DNA of 64,000 nt, from contig JAGRKV010000054.1 in NCBI GenBank assembly GCA_020442165.1, positions 62,001-126,000 on the forward strand, written 5' to 3'. The notes under the pieces were generated by a model. It ran no database searches and was not told the DNA's origin. It was given only the letters and a program-made list of their open reading frames with translations. Positions 1 to 9,118 of this stretch are shown piece by piece; position 1 is the first letter of the stretch; each line of letters opens with the position of its first letter. This DNA comes from Hyphomicrobiaceae bacterium (GTDB lineage Bacteria > Pseudomonadota > Alphaproteobacteria > Rhizobiales > Hyphomicrobiaceae). The position numbers and the translations under genes are program-made.

Positions 1-237
1 AGTTTCGCGCGATTCCGCAGCGAAAGTCAGTTCGCCAAGCGAACTTCCGGTGGATCAGAACGCCTTCCGGGGGGCAAGGCCGCAAGCCGGGCTGATGCAA
101 GGAACCAAATGTTCGAACCCGTGAAAATCGATCTTTTGGCCTGCCGCATGGGCCACCGCGGCACGTAGCCGCGCAAACGGACGGCATGGGAACAACGTGC
201 GCGGCAGCGGCATTCAGGCCGCCGTCACACGAGCAAG
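1..237. other. Intergenic stretch at window edge, no gene seen
   Basis: It lies downstream of the first gene, which is on the minus strand. I see no reading frame with credible composition, no terminator with a T tract and no tRNA fold. A short GTTCGAAC sequence near 114-121 resembles a tRNA T loop but its flanks do not pair. Confidence 0.4.
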
Positions 238-708
238 TCACACAACCATGTGGTGCGTTGTGCCAAACCCTTGAGCGTAGTCAACGATGGAAATCGCGAC
301 CGGCTCCACGGCAAAAACGGCAAGGCTCAACGGGTCCTGTGGCACGAAGCGGCGGGACTGCGGCAACTCGCTGAAGAGACGTTGCGCTAATGTGGTGGCG
401 GTTGCGCGGTCCTTGATCCGCCGCGCGGTGCCCGACATTGAAAGCCCCTTGAGCTTGTTGAAATTCTTCGTCTCGCTGGCGATGGCGAGAGAAACTTTGG
501 GGTTGAGTTCGATGTTGCCTGCCTTCTGCGAGGCGGCATCGCAAGCGAAGTAGAGTGTCAACTGGTCGCTGATGTAGTTGACCCACGTTGTTTGTGGGAA
601 ACCGTCGTGGCGCACAGTTGCGAGCGCCATCAGATGCTCGCCCGAGAGGATCTCAAGCGCCAACGCTTTCAAATCTTTCTGCAGGACATCGGTCATGATG
701 CCGTCCAT
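238..708 (-). CDS. Pyridoxamine 5'-phosphate oxidase-like FMN-binding protein
   Basis: A 156-residue protein with the split-barrel fold signature of the PNPOx-like family: an early strand of the form LMALATVRHDGFPQTTWV, then a segment on unbound partners and LAIAS, typical of flavin or F420 binding proteins. Such proteins act as cytosolic dimers that bind FMN or a related cofactor; the substrate here cannot be read from sequence. The length fits a single-domain member, shorter than true PdxH (about 210 residues), so I do not call it pdxH. The start at 708 has no clear ribosome binding site; an ATG four codons later (696) is an alternative. The gene stands alone, 190 bases from the DsbA-like gene on the same strand. 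Confidence 0.75.
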   Translation of the reverse strand: MDGIMTDVLQKDLKALALEILSGEHLMALATVRHDGFPQTTWVNYISDQLTLYFACDAASQKAGNIELNPKVSLAIASETKNFNKLKGLSMSGTARRIKDRATATTLAQRLFSELPQSRRFVPQDPLSLAVFAVEPVAISIVDYAQGFGTTHHMVV

Positions 709-901
709 CGGAGCGATCGGCGCCAGGGCACCGCGGCTGCCACACCGTCGAATTGGTTATGGCTGCAAGTCTGTGTTGAACATTAACCCCGGATGAGCAT
801 CGGCGCGAGGCCCAAGCGGAATACTTCCTAAATGCGTAGCGGTTGGTTTCCCTGTTGGCCCGGCGGCAGGCGTCGGCTTTCGCCAGCTGATCCGGGCACG
901 G

Positions 902-1714
902 TCATCGTGCCGCGCTCGCCGCTCCCGCACCAGCCTTTGCCGCCAGCGCCGTATCGACGAGACCTGACAAGTCTTCGTAGGACAGCACCCGCTTCACCAG
1001 CTTGCCGTCGATGAAGAAATTCGGCGTGCCGATGATGCCAAGCGTGCGGCCCCTGTCCTTGATCCACTTCAATCCGTCGATCATTGGCTGATTGGCGAGG
1101 CAGGCGTCAAACTGCGGCCGCGTCACGCCCACCTGCTGTGCCACTGCGTAAATGGCGTCGAGGCGGACCTCCTGAGACACCCAGGACGCTTGCTGGGCGA
1201 GGAACTTGCCGTAGAGGTCGAGATACTTGTCCGCCGGCGCGCAGCGCAGCGCAATCGTTGCGTTGCCCGAGGCTTTGCCGATCGGGAACTCGCGGATAAT
1301 GAAGCGCACCTTGCCCGTATCGACGTAGTCCTTCTTGAACCTCGGGAAGACGTCGAGCTGAAACCGCCGGCAGTAGGGGCACGTCAGCGACATGTACTTG
1401 ATGACCGTCACCGGCGCGTCGGCACGGCCCCACGACATCTCCGGCAGAGTGCCGGTCTGCATGACCTCAGCAACAGTCGGATTCTTGATGACCTCGCGGC
1501 CGCCGAAGGGCTGGCCGGAAGTAGCCCCCGACAGCGGATTGGTGAAACCATCACCGCCGCTGCTGGTGGCACTCGCGCCATAAGGCGACGTTGAAGCCGT
1601 TGTCTCGGTCGTGTCTGGCGTTGCGTTGCCGACCGACAGCAATTGGTCGCCCGCGCAGCCGGAGAGCCCGGCAGCCAGCAGCACAATCGAGAAGATCTGG
1701 CGCAGCGCTCTCAA
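902..1714 (-). CDS. DsbA-family thioredoxin-fold lipoprotein
   Basis: Periplasmic disulfide oxidoreductase of the DsbA/thioredoxin_4 type. I place the start at a TTG at 1714, because GGGGGA lies 7 bases upstream and the resulting N-terminus is a compact lipoprotein signal with lipobox LSGC (lipidated Cys 20); an upstream TTG at 1750 is possible. A Ser/Thr/Gly-rich linker (about residues 25-80) leads to the catalytic CPYC (Cys 112 and 115), and TPNFF near the C-terminus supplies the cis-proline loop. The length of 270 residues is usual for this type with a linker. It follows a second DsbA-like gene by 45 bases on the same strand, so the two are probably co-transcribed. It would act from the membrane surface on exported proteins. 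Its redox partner is not in the window. Confidence 0.85.
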   Translation of the reverse strand: MRALRQIFSIVLLAAGLSGCAGDQLLSVGNATPDTTETTASTSPYGASATSSGGDGFTNPLSGATSGQPFGGREVIKNPTVAEVMQTGTLPEMSWGRADAPVTVIKYMSLTCPYCRRFQLDVFPRFKKDYVDTGKVRFIIREFPIGKASGNATIALRCAPADKYLDLYGKFLAQQASWVSQEVRLDAIYAVAQQVGVTRPQFDACLANQPMIDGLKWIKDRGRTLGIIGTPNFFIDGKLVKRVLSYEDLSGLVDTALAAKAGAGAASAAR

Positions 1715-1759
1715 TGCAGCGTCCCCCGGTCGCCATGGCAAGTTCTGCAACCGCCCTGG

Positions 1760-2458
1760 CTACTTCAACAACGGCTCGATCGCCTCATCGAACGCTTCCA
1801 TCGTCGGCGCGCCTTGCAGCTTCTTGCCGTTGACGAAGAACGTCGGTGTCGCGCTGACGCCGAACTGCTCGGAGGCGCGAGAACGCTGAGCATTGACCTG
1901 ATCGAGCAGCTTCTGGTTCGTCAGGCACTTGTCGAAGCTTTCCTGCGTGAAACCCGCCTGCTTGGCGATTTCGAACAGGCGCGGCACTGGATTACCTTGT
2001 TTGTAGGCCCACTCCTCCTGCGTGTGGAACAGCATGTCCACCATAGGATAGACCTTGTCCTCAGGCGCGCACCGCGCCAGCATCGATGCGGCTGCGGCGA
2101 GGTTGTCGAGCGGGAACTCGCGCATGATGAAGCGCACCTTGCCCGCATCGATGTATTTCTCTTTCAACTTGGGGAACACCTCCTTGTGGAAGTGTCCGCA
2201 ATGCCCGCATGTCATCGAGGCATATTCGACAATCGTCACCTTCGCTTCCGTCGGTCCGAGCGCGACGTCGGGAAGTCCGTCGATCGGCTTCATCAGGTCT
2301 TCGACAGGGATTTCGAGCGGACCCGAACCGCGCCGCTGCGCGAAGGCCCCGCCAGCAAACGGTGCCGCAGCGACAGCACCTGCTGTCAGGATGCAGCCGG
2401 CCACAATCCGGCGGCGCGAAATGAGCATGTTTGATTTGCGATCGGCAGTCTCGGTCAC
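1760..2458 (-). CDS. DsbA-family protein disulfide oxidoreductase, possibly Tat-exported
   Basis: A 232-residue thioredoxin-fold protein with catalytic CGHC (Cys 84 and 87) and cis-proline loop TPTFFVNG. The GTG at 2458 is preceded by AGGAG at a 6-base spacing, so it is preferred over an ATG at 2428 and a far upstream ATG at 2548. From GTG the N-terminus carries SRRRIVAG followed by a hydrophobic Ala-rich stretch ending in AFA, a Tat-like signal; Sec export is also possible. CGHC rather than CPHC suggests a potential different from classical E. coli DsbA. It is the promoter-proximal gene of a tandem pair with the lipoprotein DsbA. In related genomes a single dsbA of this kind sits next to DUF721 and mutY, as here. 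Confidence 0.87.
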   Translation of the reverse strand: MTETADRKSNMLISRRRIVAGCILTAGAVAAAPFAGGAFAQRRGSGPLEIPVEDLMKPIDGLPDVALGPTEAKVTIVEYASMTCGHCGHFHKEVFPKLKEKYIDAGKVRFIMREFPLDNLAAAASMLARCAPEDKVYPMVDMLFHTQEEWAYKQGNPVPRLFEIAKQAGFTQESFDKCLTNQKLLDQVNAQRSRASEQFGVSATPTFFVNGKKLQGAPTMEAFDEAIEPLLK

Positions 2459-2696
2459 GGACAGCTCCTGAAGCGATGCGGCACTACAACCGCATGGAAT
2501 TACGGCCTTGGCAGCGTTACGTGGCATGAACAGCCCGCCGCTCGGCACAAGCGATCAGCCCCATACCACGCGGGCAGTTGTCGCAATAAGGCAAAAGTGG
2601 CTTGAATGCCACCTGAATGGGCAACGATGTGTGCATTCACCATCCATCACATTCAGTTGAAACGCCTGTCATTTCAGAATTGGTCATGCACACCGC

Positions 2697-3281
2697 CTAA
2701 TCGGACTTGCGCGATTGGGCAACGTGCCGGCCCAGACGCGCAAGCGCAGCGGCCAACGGGTCTTCGCCCTCCGAAGCGGTGTTGCGGATTTCATCGGCGG
2801 CTGCGTCTGGCCGGGATCGGTCGTGGCTTGCGCGCGAGCCACCCTCTGCGGGTGAAAAAGCTTCCTGTACGATCTTCAGTTCTGCCACCGCCCGGTATCC
2901 GAAATAGGCATTGATGCGGTCTTTGATCGTTGCCGCCTGATATTCAACATCGAGCGCGAGCGCTGGATCGACCTGCAAGACGAGTGTCGCGCCCGGTCTG
3001 CCACGCTGGTCATCAGCAACTTCGCCGTATTTTTCGATGCCTCGCGGCCACTTGAGTTTCAAAGGTCGAGTCACTGCAGCCAAGTGTGCGCCAACGATCG
3101 CCGGCCAGTCCATGATTAGGCTGGCAGCGGCAAACCCGTGTTTCTCAAACGATTTCTGGGTGATCTGCGGAATGAGACTGCCGAGCGCGCGCGCGCTGAC
3201 GCCACGGCCATGTCTGCCTGCGGGAGGCGCTGGGGCCACACGGCTGGCCCGATTGCCATCTTGTTTGCCGTCATCCCGCAT
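2697..3281 (-). CDS. DUF721 domain protein (DciA-like)
   Basis: A 194-residue protein. The DUF721 domain occupies roughly residues 25-135: a PQIT..SFEKHGF start, then WPAIVGAHLAAVTRPLKLKWPRG, then LVLQVDPALALDVEYQAATIKDRINAYFGYRAV. DciA proteins of this family load or regulate the replicative helicase DnaB in bacteria that lack DnaC; whether this copy does so is inference. The C-terminal 50 residues are charged and low in complexity. The start at 3281 has AGGCGGGA just upstream. It is divergent from mutY (129 bases apart) and upstream of the DsbA pair, matching the gene order mutY - DUF721 - dsbA known in Hyphomicrobiales. Confidence 0.82.
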   Translation of the reverse strand: MRDDGKQDGNRASRVAPAPPAGRHGRGVSARALGSLIPQITQKSFEKHGFAAASLIMDWPAIVGAHLAAVTRPLKLKWPRGIEKYGEVADDQRGRPGATLVLQVDPALALDVEYQAATIKDRINAYFGYRAVAELKIVQEAFSPAEGGSRASHDRSRPDAAADEIRNTASEGEDPLAAALARLGRHVAQSRKSD

Positions 3282-3409
3282 TATTCCCGCCTGTATCACA
3301 CCCCTGTGCCTTGCCAGTAGTCTTGCCACCTTTAACATCACAAAAGCGATTCTTCTTGGTGTGATGCGTCGGAACAGGCTCCGGCCAAGCCTGATTTCTG
3401 GGGGCACAT

Positions 3410-4516
3410 TTGCCTGCCGTTGCGCGAAAACAACTACCCCTCCGTCCGGCCGGTCCGGATACGGTCGCAGCCCTGCTCGACTGGTATGACCGCGAGCGCC
3501 GCGATCTTCCTTGGCGCGCCAAGCCGGGACGAAAGGCCGATCCCTACAAGGTCTGGCTCAGCGAGATCATGCTGCAGCAGACGACCGTCAAGGCGGTTAT
3601 CCCCTACTTCCTCAAGTTTCTGGCGCGCTGGCCGAATGTGAAGGCGCTTGCCGCGACCGACCGTGACGAGGTGCTGGCGGCATGGGCCGGCCTTGGCTAC
3701 TACGCCCGGGCACGAAAGCTTCACGAGTGCGCCCAGGTGGTGGCCGGTGAGCTTGGCGGCAAGTTTCCACGCCGGGTGGAGGAACTCATCCACTTGCCCG
3801 GCGTCGGCCCTTATACCGCAGCCGCCATCGCCGCGATCGCGTTCAACGAGCCCGCTACGCCGGTGGATGGCAATGTCGAGCGCGTCACGGCACGCCTGTT
3901 CGCCGTCCGCCAGCCGTTGCCCCATGCAAAGCCGGAATTGAAGCGCCTAGCGGCCACCCTGACGCCGCACGATCGGCCCGGTGATTTTGCGCAGGCGATG
4001 ATGGATCTGGGCGCCACGATATGTTCGCCCAAGAGCCCTTCCTGCTTGGTTTGCCCGCTTCAGGCCGATTGCGCGGCAGCGGCCAAAGGCCTCGAAAGCA
4101 CGCTTCCGGCCAAGCTCGAAAAACCGGACCGACCGGTGCGGTTCGGGCTGGCCTTCCTGGCGCTGCGCGAAGACGGTCATGTGCTTCTGCGCCGCCGGCC
4201 CGATGCCGGACTGCTGGGAGGCATGCTGGAAGTACCATCAACACCTTGGACCGATGAGGCGCCGTCCGCCTCCGGCGTGGTACGCGCAGCGCCAGTGCGC
4301 GGCTCCTGGTGGGAGGTGCCCGGGCTGGTCATACACACGTTCACCCATTTCCGCCTGGAACTCTCCGTCTACCGCGCCATCGTGCCAGTCGACGCCGATT
4401 TGACGTTCTGGGCCGAGCCGGAGCGCTGCCGCTGGGTTCACCGTCGCGATTTGCCCGATGCGGCACTGCCGAGCGTGATGCGCAAAGTTATCGCTCACGC
4501 ATTAAGGCAGCAGTAG
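3410..4516 (+). CDS. mutY: A/G-specific adenine glycosylase MutY
   Basis: Base excision repair enzyme that removes adenine mispaired with 8-oxoguanine. All key parts are visible: the catalytic Glu in SEIMLQQTTV (E52), the helix-hairpin-helix LPGVGPYTA (129-137), the catalytic Asp in VDGNV (D153), and the 4Fe-4S loop C-X6-C-X2-C-X5-C (Cys 205, 212, 215, 221). The C-terminal third is the NUDIX-like domain that recognises 8-oxoG (LLRRRPDAGLLGGMLEVP). The length of 368 residues is normal. The start is taken as a TTG at 3410, since no in-frame ATG precedes the conserved region; this start is uncertain by a few residues. It stands divergent from the DUF721 gene and alone on the plus strand. Confidence 0.96.
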   Translation: MPAVARKQLPLRPAGPDTVAALLDWYDRERRDLPWRAKPGRKADPYKVWLSEIMLQQTTVKAVIPYFLKFLARWPNVKALAATDRDEVLAAWAGLGYYARARKLHECAQVVAGELGGKFPRRVEELIHLPGVGPYTAAAIAAIAFNEPATPVDGNVERVTARLFAVRQPLPHAKPELKRLAATLTPHDRPGDFAQAMMDLGATICSPKSPSCLVCPLQADCAAAAKGLESTLPAKLEKPDRPVRFGLAFLALREDGHVLLRRRPDAGLLGGMLEVPSTPWTDEAPSASGVVRAAPVRGSWWEVPGLVIHTFTHFRLELSVYRAIVPVDADLTFWAEPERCRWVHRRDLPDAALPSVMRKVIAHALRQQ

Positions 4517-4590
4517 GCCAGGCCTGCGACTATGTCGGCGCCTTGGTCTCCCACTGCGGAGCCCGATAATGCTGATGTAGAGGAGTGGGA

Positions 4591-4908
4591 ATGCAGGAGT
4601 TTCCAAGCTGGCTTCCAACTGTTGTACTCATCATTGCGGCGTTCCTGATCGGCCGCTGGACGGCCAGAAGCAGCGGCCGCGCGCCCGAGCGCTATGAAGC
4701 AGCGCCGAAGCCACCCTACCATCCATCCTCAACGAGCCGATCAGGCGCCGGTGTCGACGGGGTGTCGAGTGGCTGGCCAGATGGAGATCTTGAAAAGGAG
4801 CTTCAGGCGCTCGCCAAGAATGGCCAGAAGATCGAGGCCATCAAGCTCGCCCGGGTGCGCCTTGGGCTGGGTCTGAAGGAGGCAAAGGATTTGGTCGAAA
4901 GCTTGTGA
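4591..4908 (+). CDS. Membrane-anchored protein with ribosomal L7/L12 C-terminal-like domain
   Basis: A 105-residue protein with three parts: an N-terminal transmembrane helix (about residues 6-22), a Pro/Ser/Gly-rich linker, and a C-terminal segment LAKNGQKIEAIKLARVRLGLGLKEAKDLVE that matches the helix-turn-helix core of ribosomal protein L7/L12. Small proteins with this fold and a membrane anchor are known in many bacteria, but their role is not established. The ATG at 4591 has AGGAG with a 5-base spacing. It is 74 bases downstream of mutY on the same strand, so it could be read through from it. The domain in L7/L12 binds translation factors; any such role here is speculation. Confidence 0.75.
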   Translation: MQEFPSWLPTVVLIIAAFLIGRWTARSSGRAPERYEAAPKPPYHPSSTSRSGAGVDGVSSGWPDGDLEKELQALAKNGQKIEAIKLARVRLGLGLKEAKDLVESL

Positions 4909-5098
4909 CGAAATCCTGCGACAAGAACTTGTGACGAGTGTCGGGTTCGCATGCTTTTGTCGAACCCTCACGGCGAGAGAGCGGAAGTTTCCGCGCCGCG
5001 TCCTTACCAATTATCAACCATATCGCTGCGCGCATTTTTTAAGCTTGTTGAAGTAGGTTCGATCGCGGCGGAAAGCCGCGCATTGGGGCCATAAAGGC

Positions 5099-5626
5099 AT
5101 GTTGGGTCGGTCATTTCGTTTTTGCGACATCGCCATACTGTTTGTTGTGATGACGCTTGGCTGCATCATCCCGTCTGCAGCCGTGCCCGCATTAGCGGGC
5201 ATTTCCGGTGAAGCCGGGCAGGTTGAGTTTTCTCTGGCCGATGCCGAGACCGTCAGCACCGTCCAGGCGGCTGCTGCCCAGCAGGTCCGCTTTGCATTCG
5301 CGCCGTCAATGCACGCTCCGGTGCGGGCATCGTTTGGCGTTGGCGGCACGCCGCAAGGCTTGCAGTCTGTTGAGCCCACCCATTTCGCAGCCGCACTTGC
5401 CATGATTGCGCTTTCGCTTGGCGGCATCTGGCTGATGCGATCATCGTCTTCAGGCACCGGCGAAGCCGTGACCGGACGTGCCACGGCCGAAAGCCTGGCT
5501 GGAGCTGTACAATCATTCACCGTTTTGCCTGATGCGCCTTCCGGCGAACCGATGCCATCTTCGGGCTCATTTGCCACGCGCGAACGCCACGCGGTCGCGT
5601 TGCGCCGCGGCTTCGGCCGCCGTTGA
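5099..5626 (+). CDS. Hypothetical membrane protein
   Basis: I do not recognise this 175-residue protein. It has an N-terminal hydrophobic segment (about residues 9-32, possibly a signal anchor), an Ala-rich region, a second hydrophobic helix (FAAALAMIALSLGGIWLM, about residues 99-116) and a polar C-terminal tail ending in RRGFGRR. Two membrane spans with the middle part outside the cytoplasm is the likely layout. The ATG has only a weak AAAGG nearby. It is convergent with the large YiiX-like gene, ending 47 bases before it. Support comes mainly from the membrane pattern and the lack of a better frame on either strand. Confidence 0.45.
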   Translation: MLGRSFRFCDIAILFVVMTLGCIIPSAAVPALAGISGEAGQVEFSLADAETVSTVQAAAAQQVRFAFAPSMHAPVRASFGVGGTPQGLQSVEPTHFAAALAMIALSLGGIWLMRSSSSGTGEAVTGRATAESLAGAVQSFTVLPDAPSGEPMPSSGSFATRERHAVALRRGFGRR

Positions 5627-5673
5627 ATTCACATGCCGTTGAGTTTGGGTGGTGTCGATCACACGGTCGGCAA

Positions 5674-7056
5674 TCATGCCGAAGGCGACAGATAGCCGAC
5701 GTCAGGTCCTGTCTTTTCCCGCCAGCGTTCCAGATATTCCCCAATCTCGTGCGGGTGCAGGGGATGCGCGAATACGTCGATGCGCTCCCGTTCAAGCGCC
5801 TGCAGTTCCTCCACCATCGGCTCAGCGGTCTTGTGCAGCATGACGATAGTGGCAATTGTCTTGCGTGGCATGTGTGGCGGAACCTTCGGCACGACCGAAG
5901 CGATCATCGACTTGATCGTATTGGAAAAGCCGGCGGCAACGCGGCCAAACCGGCTTATCATGCCGATAAGGAACGTCTCCTTGAAGCGCAGGTTGTCCGC
6001 GTCCATCCACGCGAACAGCTTGTCCATGACGATGTCTTGGTGCCGCAGCGCTGCGGTCAATCGGTAGTCCTGCCATTCCGCAATGACGTCGAAGTCGGGC
6101 TCCAGCTCCATGTCGCCCGGCGCAAACGTCTTGTCGGCCGTGACGCCGATGCGCTCGAAGAAGTCGCGGTTGGTCATGTGCAGCCGGGTCGGGAAGCTGG
6201 AAAGCATTGTCTTTCCTTCGGTCGCCTTGTCGAAGGCGAGCCGGATCAGCTTGGAGCAGAATAACCTCTTGTAGCCGTCGTTCTGCATCGTGAAGTCGTA
6301 GAGGATCGGCTTTCCGTAGCGCGACAAGGATTGCTTCACATGCTCATGCGCGATGAACGCCGCGCGTTGAGCCAGTGCGGCGTCGCGGTGCCGCAGCACG
6401 ATGGCGCGTCCCAGGTCGTGCGCCAGTGCCTCTTCGAGAGGCTTGATGATGCCGCCTTCCTCGATCAGCACTTCAACGCAATGGTGGTAGCCCTTGGGAT
6501 CGACGTAGACGATGCAGACGTGGCTGTATTGCGAATCGACATCGCCGATGCGGGCGATAGCCGCACTGTTGTGATGGCGGCCGCGCACCAGCAGCACGTC
6601 GCCGGATTGAAACGGCAGGTCCCGGCCTTCGTTGAAGCGCGGATTGATGAGCGTGCTCATGTTGCCGCCACGGAAGGCGAAGGGCGCGGCCGAGTGGCCG
6701 TTGAGCGTGCGGAAACCTAGTGCTGCTTCGCCGAGCATGTCGGAGGCGTAGCGCATGGCGCGAAAGAGGTCGCGCAGGCCGCGTTGCACGACGGGTGTCA
6801 GCAGTCCCTCGGCCTGCCATGCTGCCAGCCGATCGCGTAATGCCATGCGTGTATTGAACAGCCGCGCCATCATGCGAGGCGCGCCCGCCGCCACGCCATG
6901 CATGTCGTAGTTCGAGAATTCCAGCCCCGCGAGAGTGTGATAAATGCCGGAGAGGTTGTGGACCAGTTCGTCTTCGCTTGTGGCAGGGGCAAGCGCCCAC
7001 CCATCGAGTGTGGATAGCTCAGCCTCAAGATCGGCAGCCGTCAGTTTGCCCGCCAC
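5674..7056 (-). CDS. YiiX/YebB-like permuted papain-fold (NlpC/P60-type) hydrolase
   Basis: A 460-residue protein whose middle third carries the YiiX family pattern: FQSGDVLLVRG, then a catalytic His in YSHV (H179), and the catalytic Cys in LFCSKLIRLAFD (C267), a permuted order compared with papain. Known relatives are cysteine amidases or peptidases of uncertain substrate, some acting on lipids or peptidoglycan. About 140 residues precede the domain and about 190 follow it, much more than in E. coli YiiX (about 200), so this is a larger multi-domain member. The start is set at a GTG at 7056 with GGAG upstream; a longer frame from 7194 begins with Cys/Arg-rich sequence that looks untranslated. 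No signal peptide is evident from the chosen start. Confidence 0.75.
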   Translation of the reverse strand: MAGKLTAADLEAELSTLDGWALAPATSEDELVHNLSGIYHTLAGLEFSNYDMHGVAAGAPRMMARLFNTRMALRDRLAAWQAEGLLTPVVQRGLRDLFRAMRYASDMLGEAALGFRTLNGHSAAPFAFRGGNMSTLINPRFNEGRDLPFQSGDVLLVRGRHHNSAAIARIGDVDSQYSHVCIVYVDPKGYHHCVEVLIEEGGIIKPLEEALAHDLGRAIVLRHRDAALAQRAAFIAHEHVKQSLSRYGKPILYDFTMQNDGYKRLFCSKLIRLAFDKATEGKTMLSSFPTRLHMTNRDFFERIGVTADKTFAPGDMELEPDFDVIAEWQDYRLTAALRHQDIVMDKLFAWMDADNLRFKETFLIGMISRFGRVAAGFSNTIKSMIASVVPKVPPHMPRKTIATIVMLHKTAEPMVEELQALERERIDVFAHPLHPHEIGEYLERWREKTGPDVGYLSPSA

Positions 7057-7296
7057 GCGCTTTACTCCACTCCGCGAACAGTTCACCCCTACTGCGGCGA
7101 TGATTGCGACAGCCACCGCCGAGCCAGGCCAGCCGGTCCCGCCCGCATTTGGCCATGGAACCGGCAAGGGACACAACCGGCGGAACGGTAGCAAAGTCTT
7201 GTGCGCGGGCGCAATTCGCGCGGGCTTAAGGACGGGTACGTTATGAGGCGGCGCGGCATCGCTGCCACGCCACCCCTTTTTAGCAGCGCAATCGGA

Positions 7297-8448
<1,152 letters not shown>

Positions 8449-8528
8449 TCACGCAGGTGACAGAAATCCAAGGCCCACCCCACTACGACCGCGGACACAC
8501 AAGGTTAAGAGAGTATGAACCGCGATAC

Positions 8529-8543
8529 TTAACGAAGTGTTAA
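8529..8543. promoter_or_regulatory. CtrA-like binding box TTAA-N7-TTAA
   Basis: TTAA at 8529-8532 and TTAA at 8540-8543 are separated by exactly 7 bases, the CtrA consensus spacing. The box lies 102 bases upstream of the ccrM start codon, and CtrA is the known activator of ccrM in related bacteria. A further TTAA half site is at 8505-8508. Confidence 0.6.
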
Positions 8544-8689
8544 GGGCCGGAGGGATGGGGCACCGGATCATAGACTGATCGCATGCGGCTGTGTCACTGA
8601 AAGGGCAGTGCTTTTAGCTGCAACGCTTAACGTGCCTTGAAGGTGCTGCCTGCCTAACACGACTTGCGCCTGTTCCGGCAGGTGATCCG

Positions 8690-8728
8690 CCAAAACGGAA
8701 AGCGCGCCGGGACAGTGCCCCGGCGCGC
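8690..8728 (-). terminator. Rho-independent terminator of the 8765-9118 gene
   Basis: A perfect 10-bp stem (GCGCGCCGGG at 8702-8711 with its complement at 8719-8728) is followed on the minus strand by TTTCCGTTTT. It lies 37 bases after the stop codon. Confidence 0.8.
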
Positions 8729-8764
8729 CAAGAAACGTCTGATCCGCGTGTGGATCCGCCAAAC

Positions 8765-9118
8765 CTAGTCGGTGCAGCGATAGTCGAACTTGCGGCAGGC
8801 CCAGCCATAGCCCTGCGAGCACTTGTAGTCGAGATAATCGCAGCGGTCATAGTCGCCACGATAACGGCGGCGCTCGGCCCGCGCTGAGCCCGCGATGATG
8901 GCAGTGGCCGCGGCTGCACCCAGGATGCCCAGAGCAACGCCACGTCCGCGATAACCGCGATTGCGATAGTAGCGCACGTCTACAATCGAGCTATGCGTGT
9001 TGGCGCCTTTCAATCCGGCAAGAGCGCTGGTTCCGGCAGCGGAGGCGCCGGTGGTTGCGGCCATGGCGAGCCCACAAGCGAGGGCGGCGGCTGTAAGCGT
9101 TTTGGAAAGCGTGGTCAT
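8765..9118 (-). CDS. Small secreted Cys/Tyr/Arg-rich hypothetical protein
   Basis: A 117-residue protein with a clear Sec signal peptide (cleavage expected after ASA, about residue 27). A Gly/Arg/Tyr-rich stretch (YYRNRGYRGRG), a short hydrophobic Ala/Ile segment (ALGILGAAAATAIIAG, about residues 62-77) and a C-terminal domain with four cysteines spaced DRCDYLDYKCSQGYGWACRKFDYRC follow. The paired cysteines suggest disulfides in the periplasm. The hydrophobic segment recalls glycine-zipper secreted proteins. GAGG lies about 7 bases before the ATG, and a strong terminator follows the stop, so the gene is a single transcription unit. Function unknown. Confidence 0.7.
   Translation of the reverse strand: MTTLSKTLTAAALACGLAMAATTGASAAGTSALAGLKGANTHSSIVDVRYYRNRGYRGRGVALGILGAAAATAIIAGSARAERRRYRGDYDRCDYLDYKCSQGYGWACRKFDYRCTD

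Noticed and set aside
100..130. tRNA-like T-loop GTTCGAAC
   Set aside because: The bases on each side do not form a 5-bp stem and there is no acceptor or anticodon arm.
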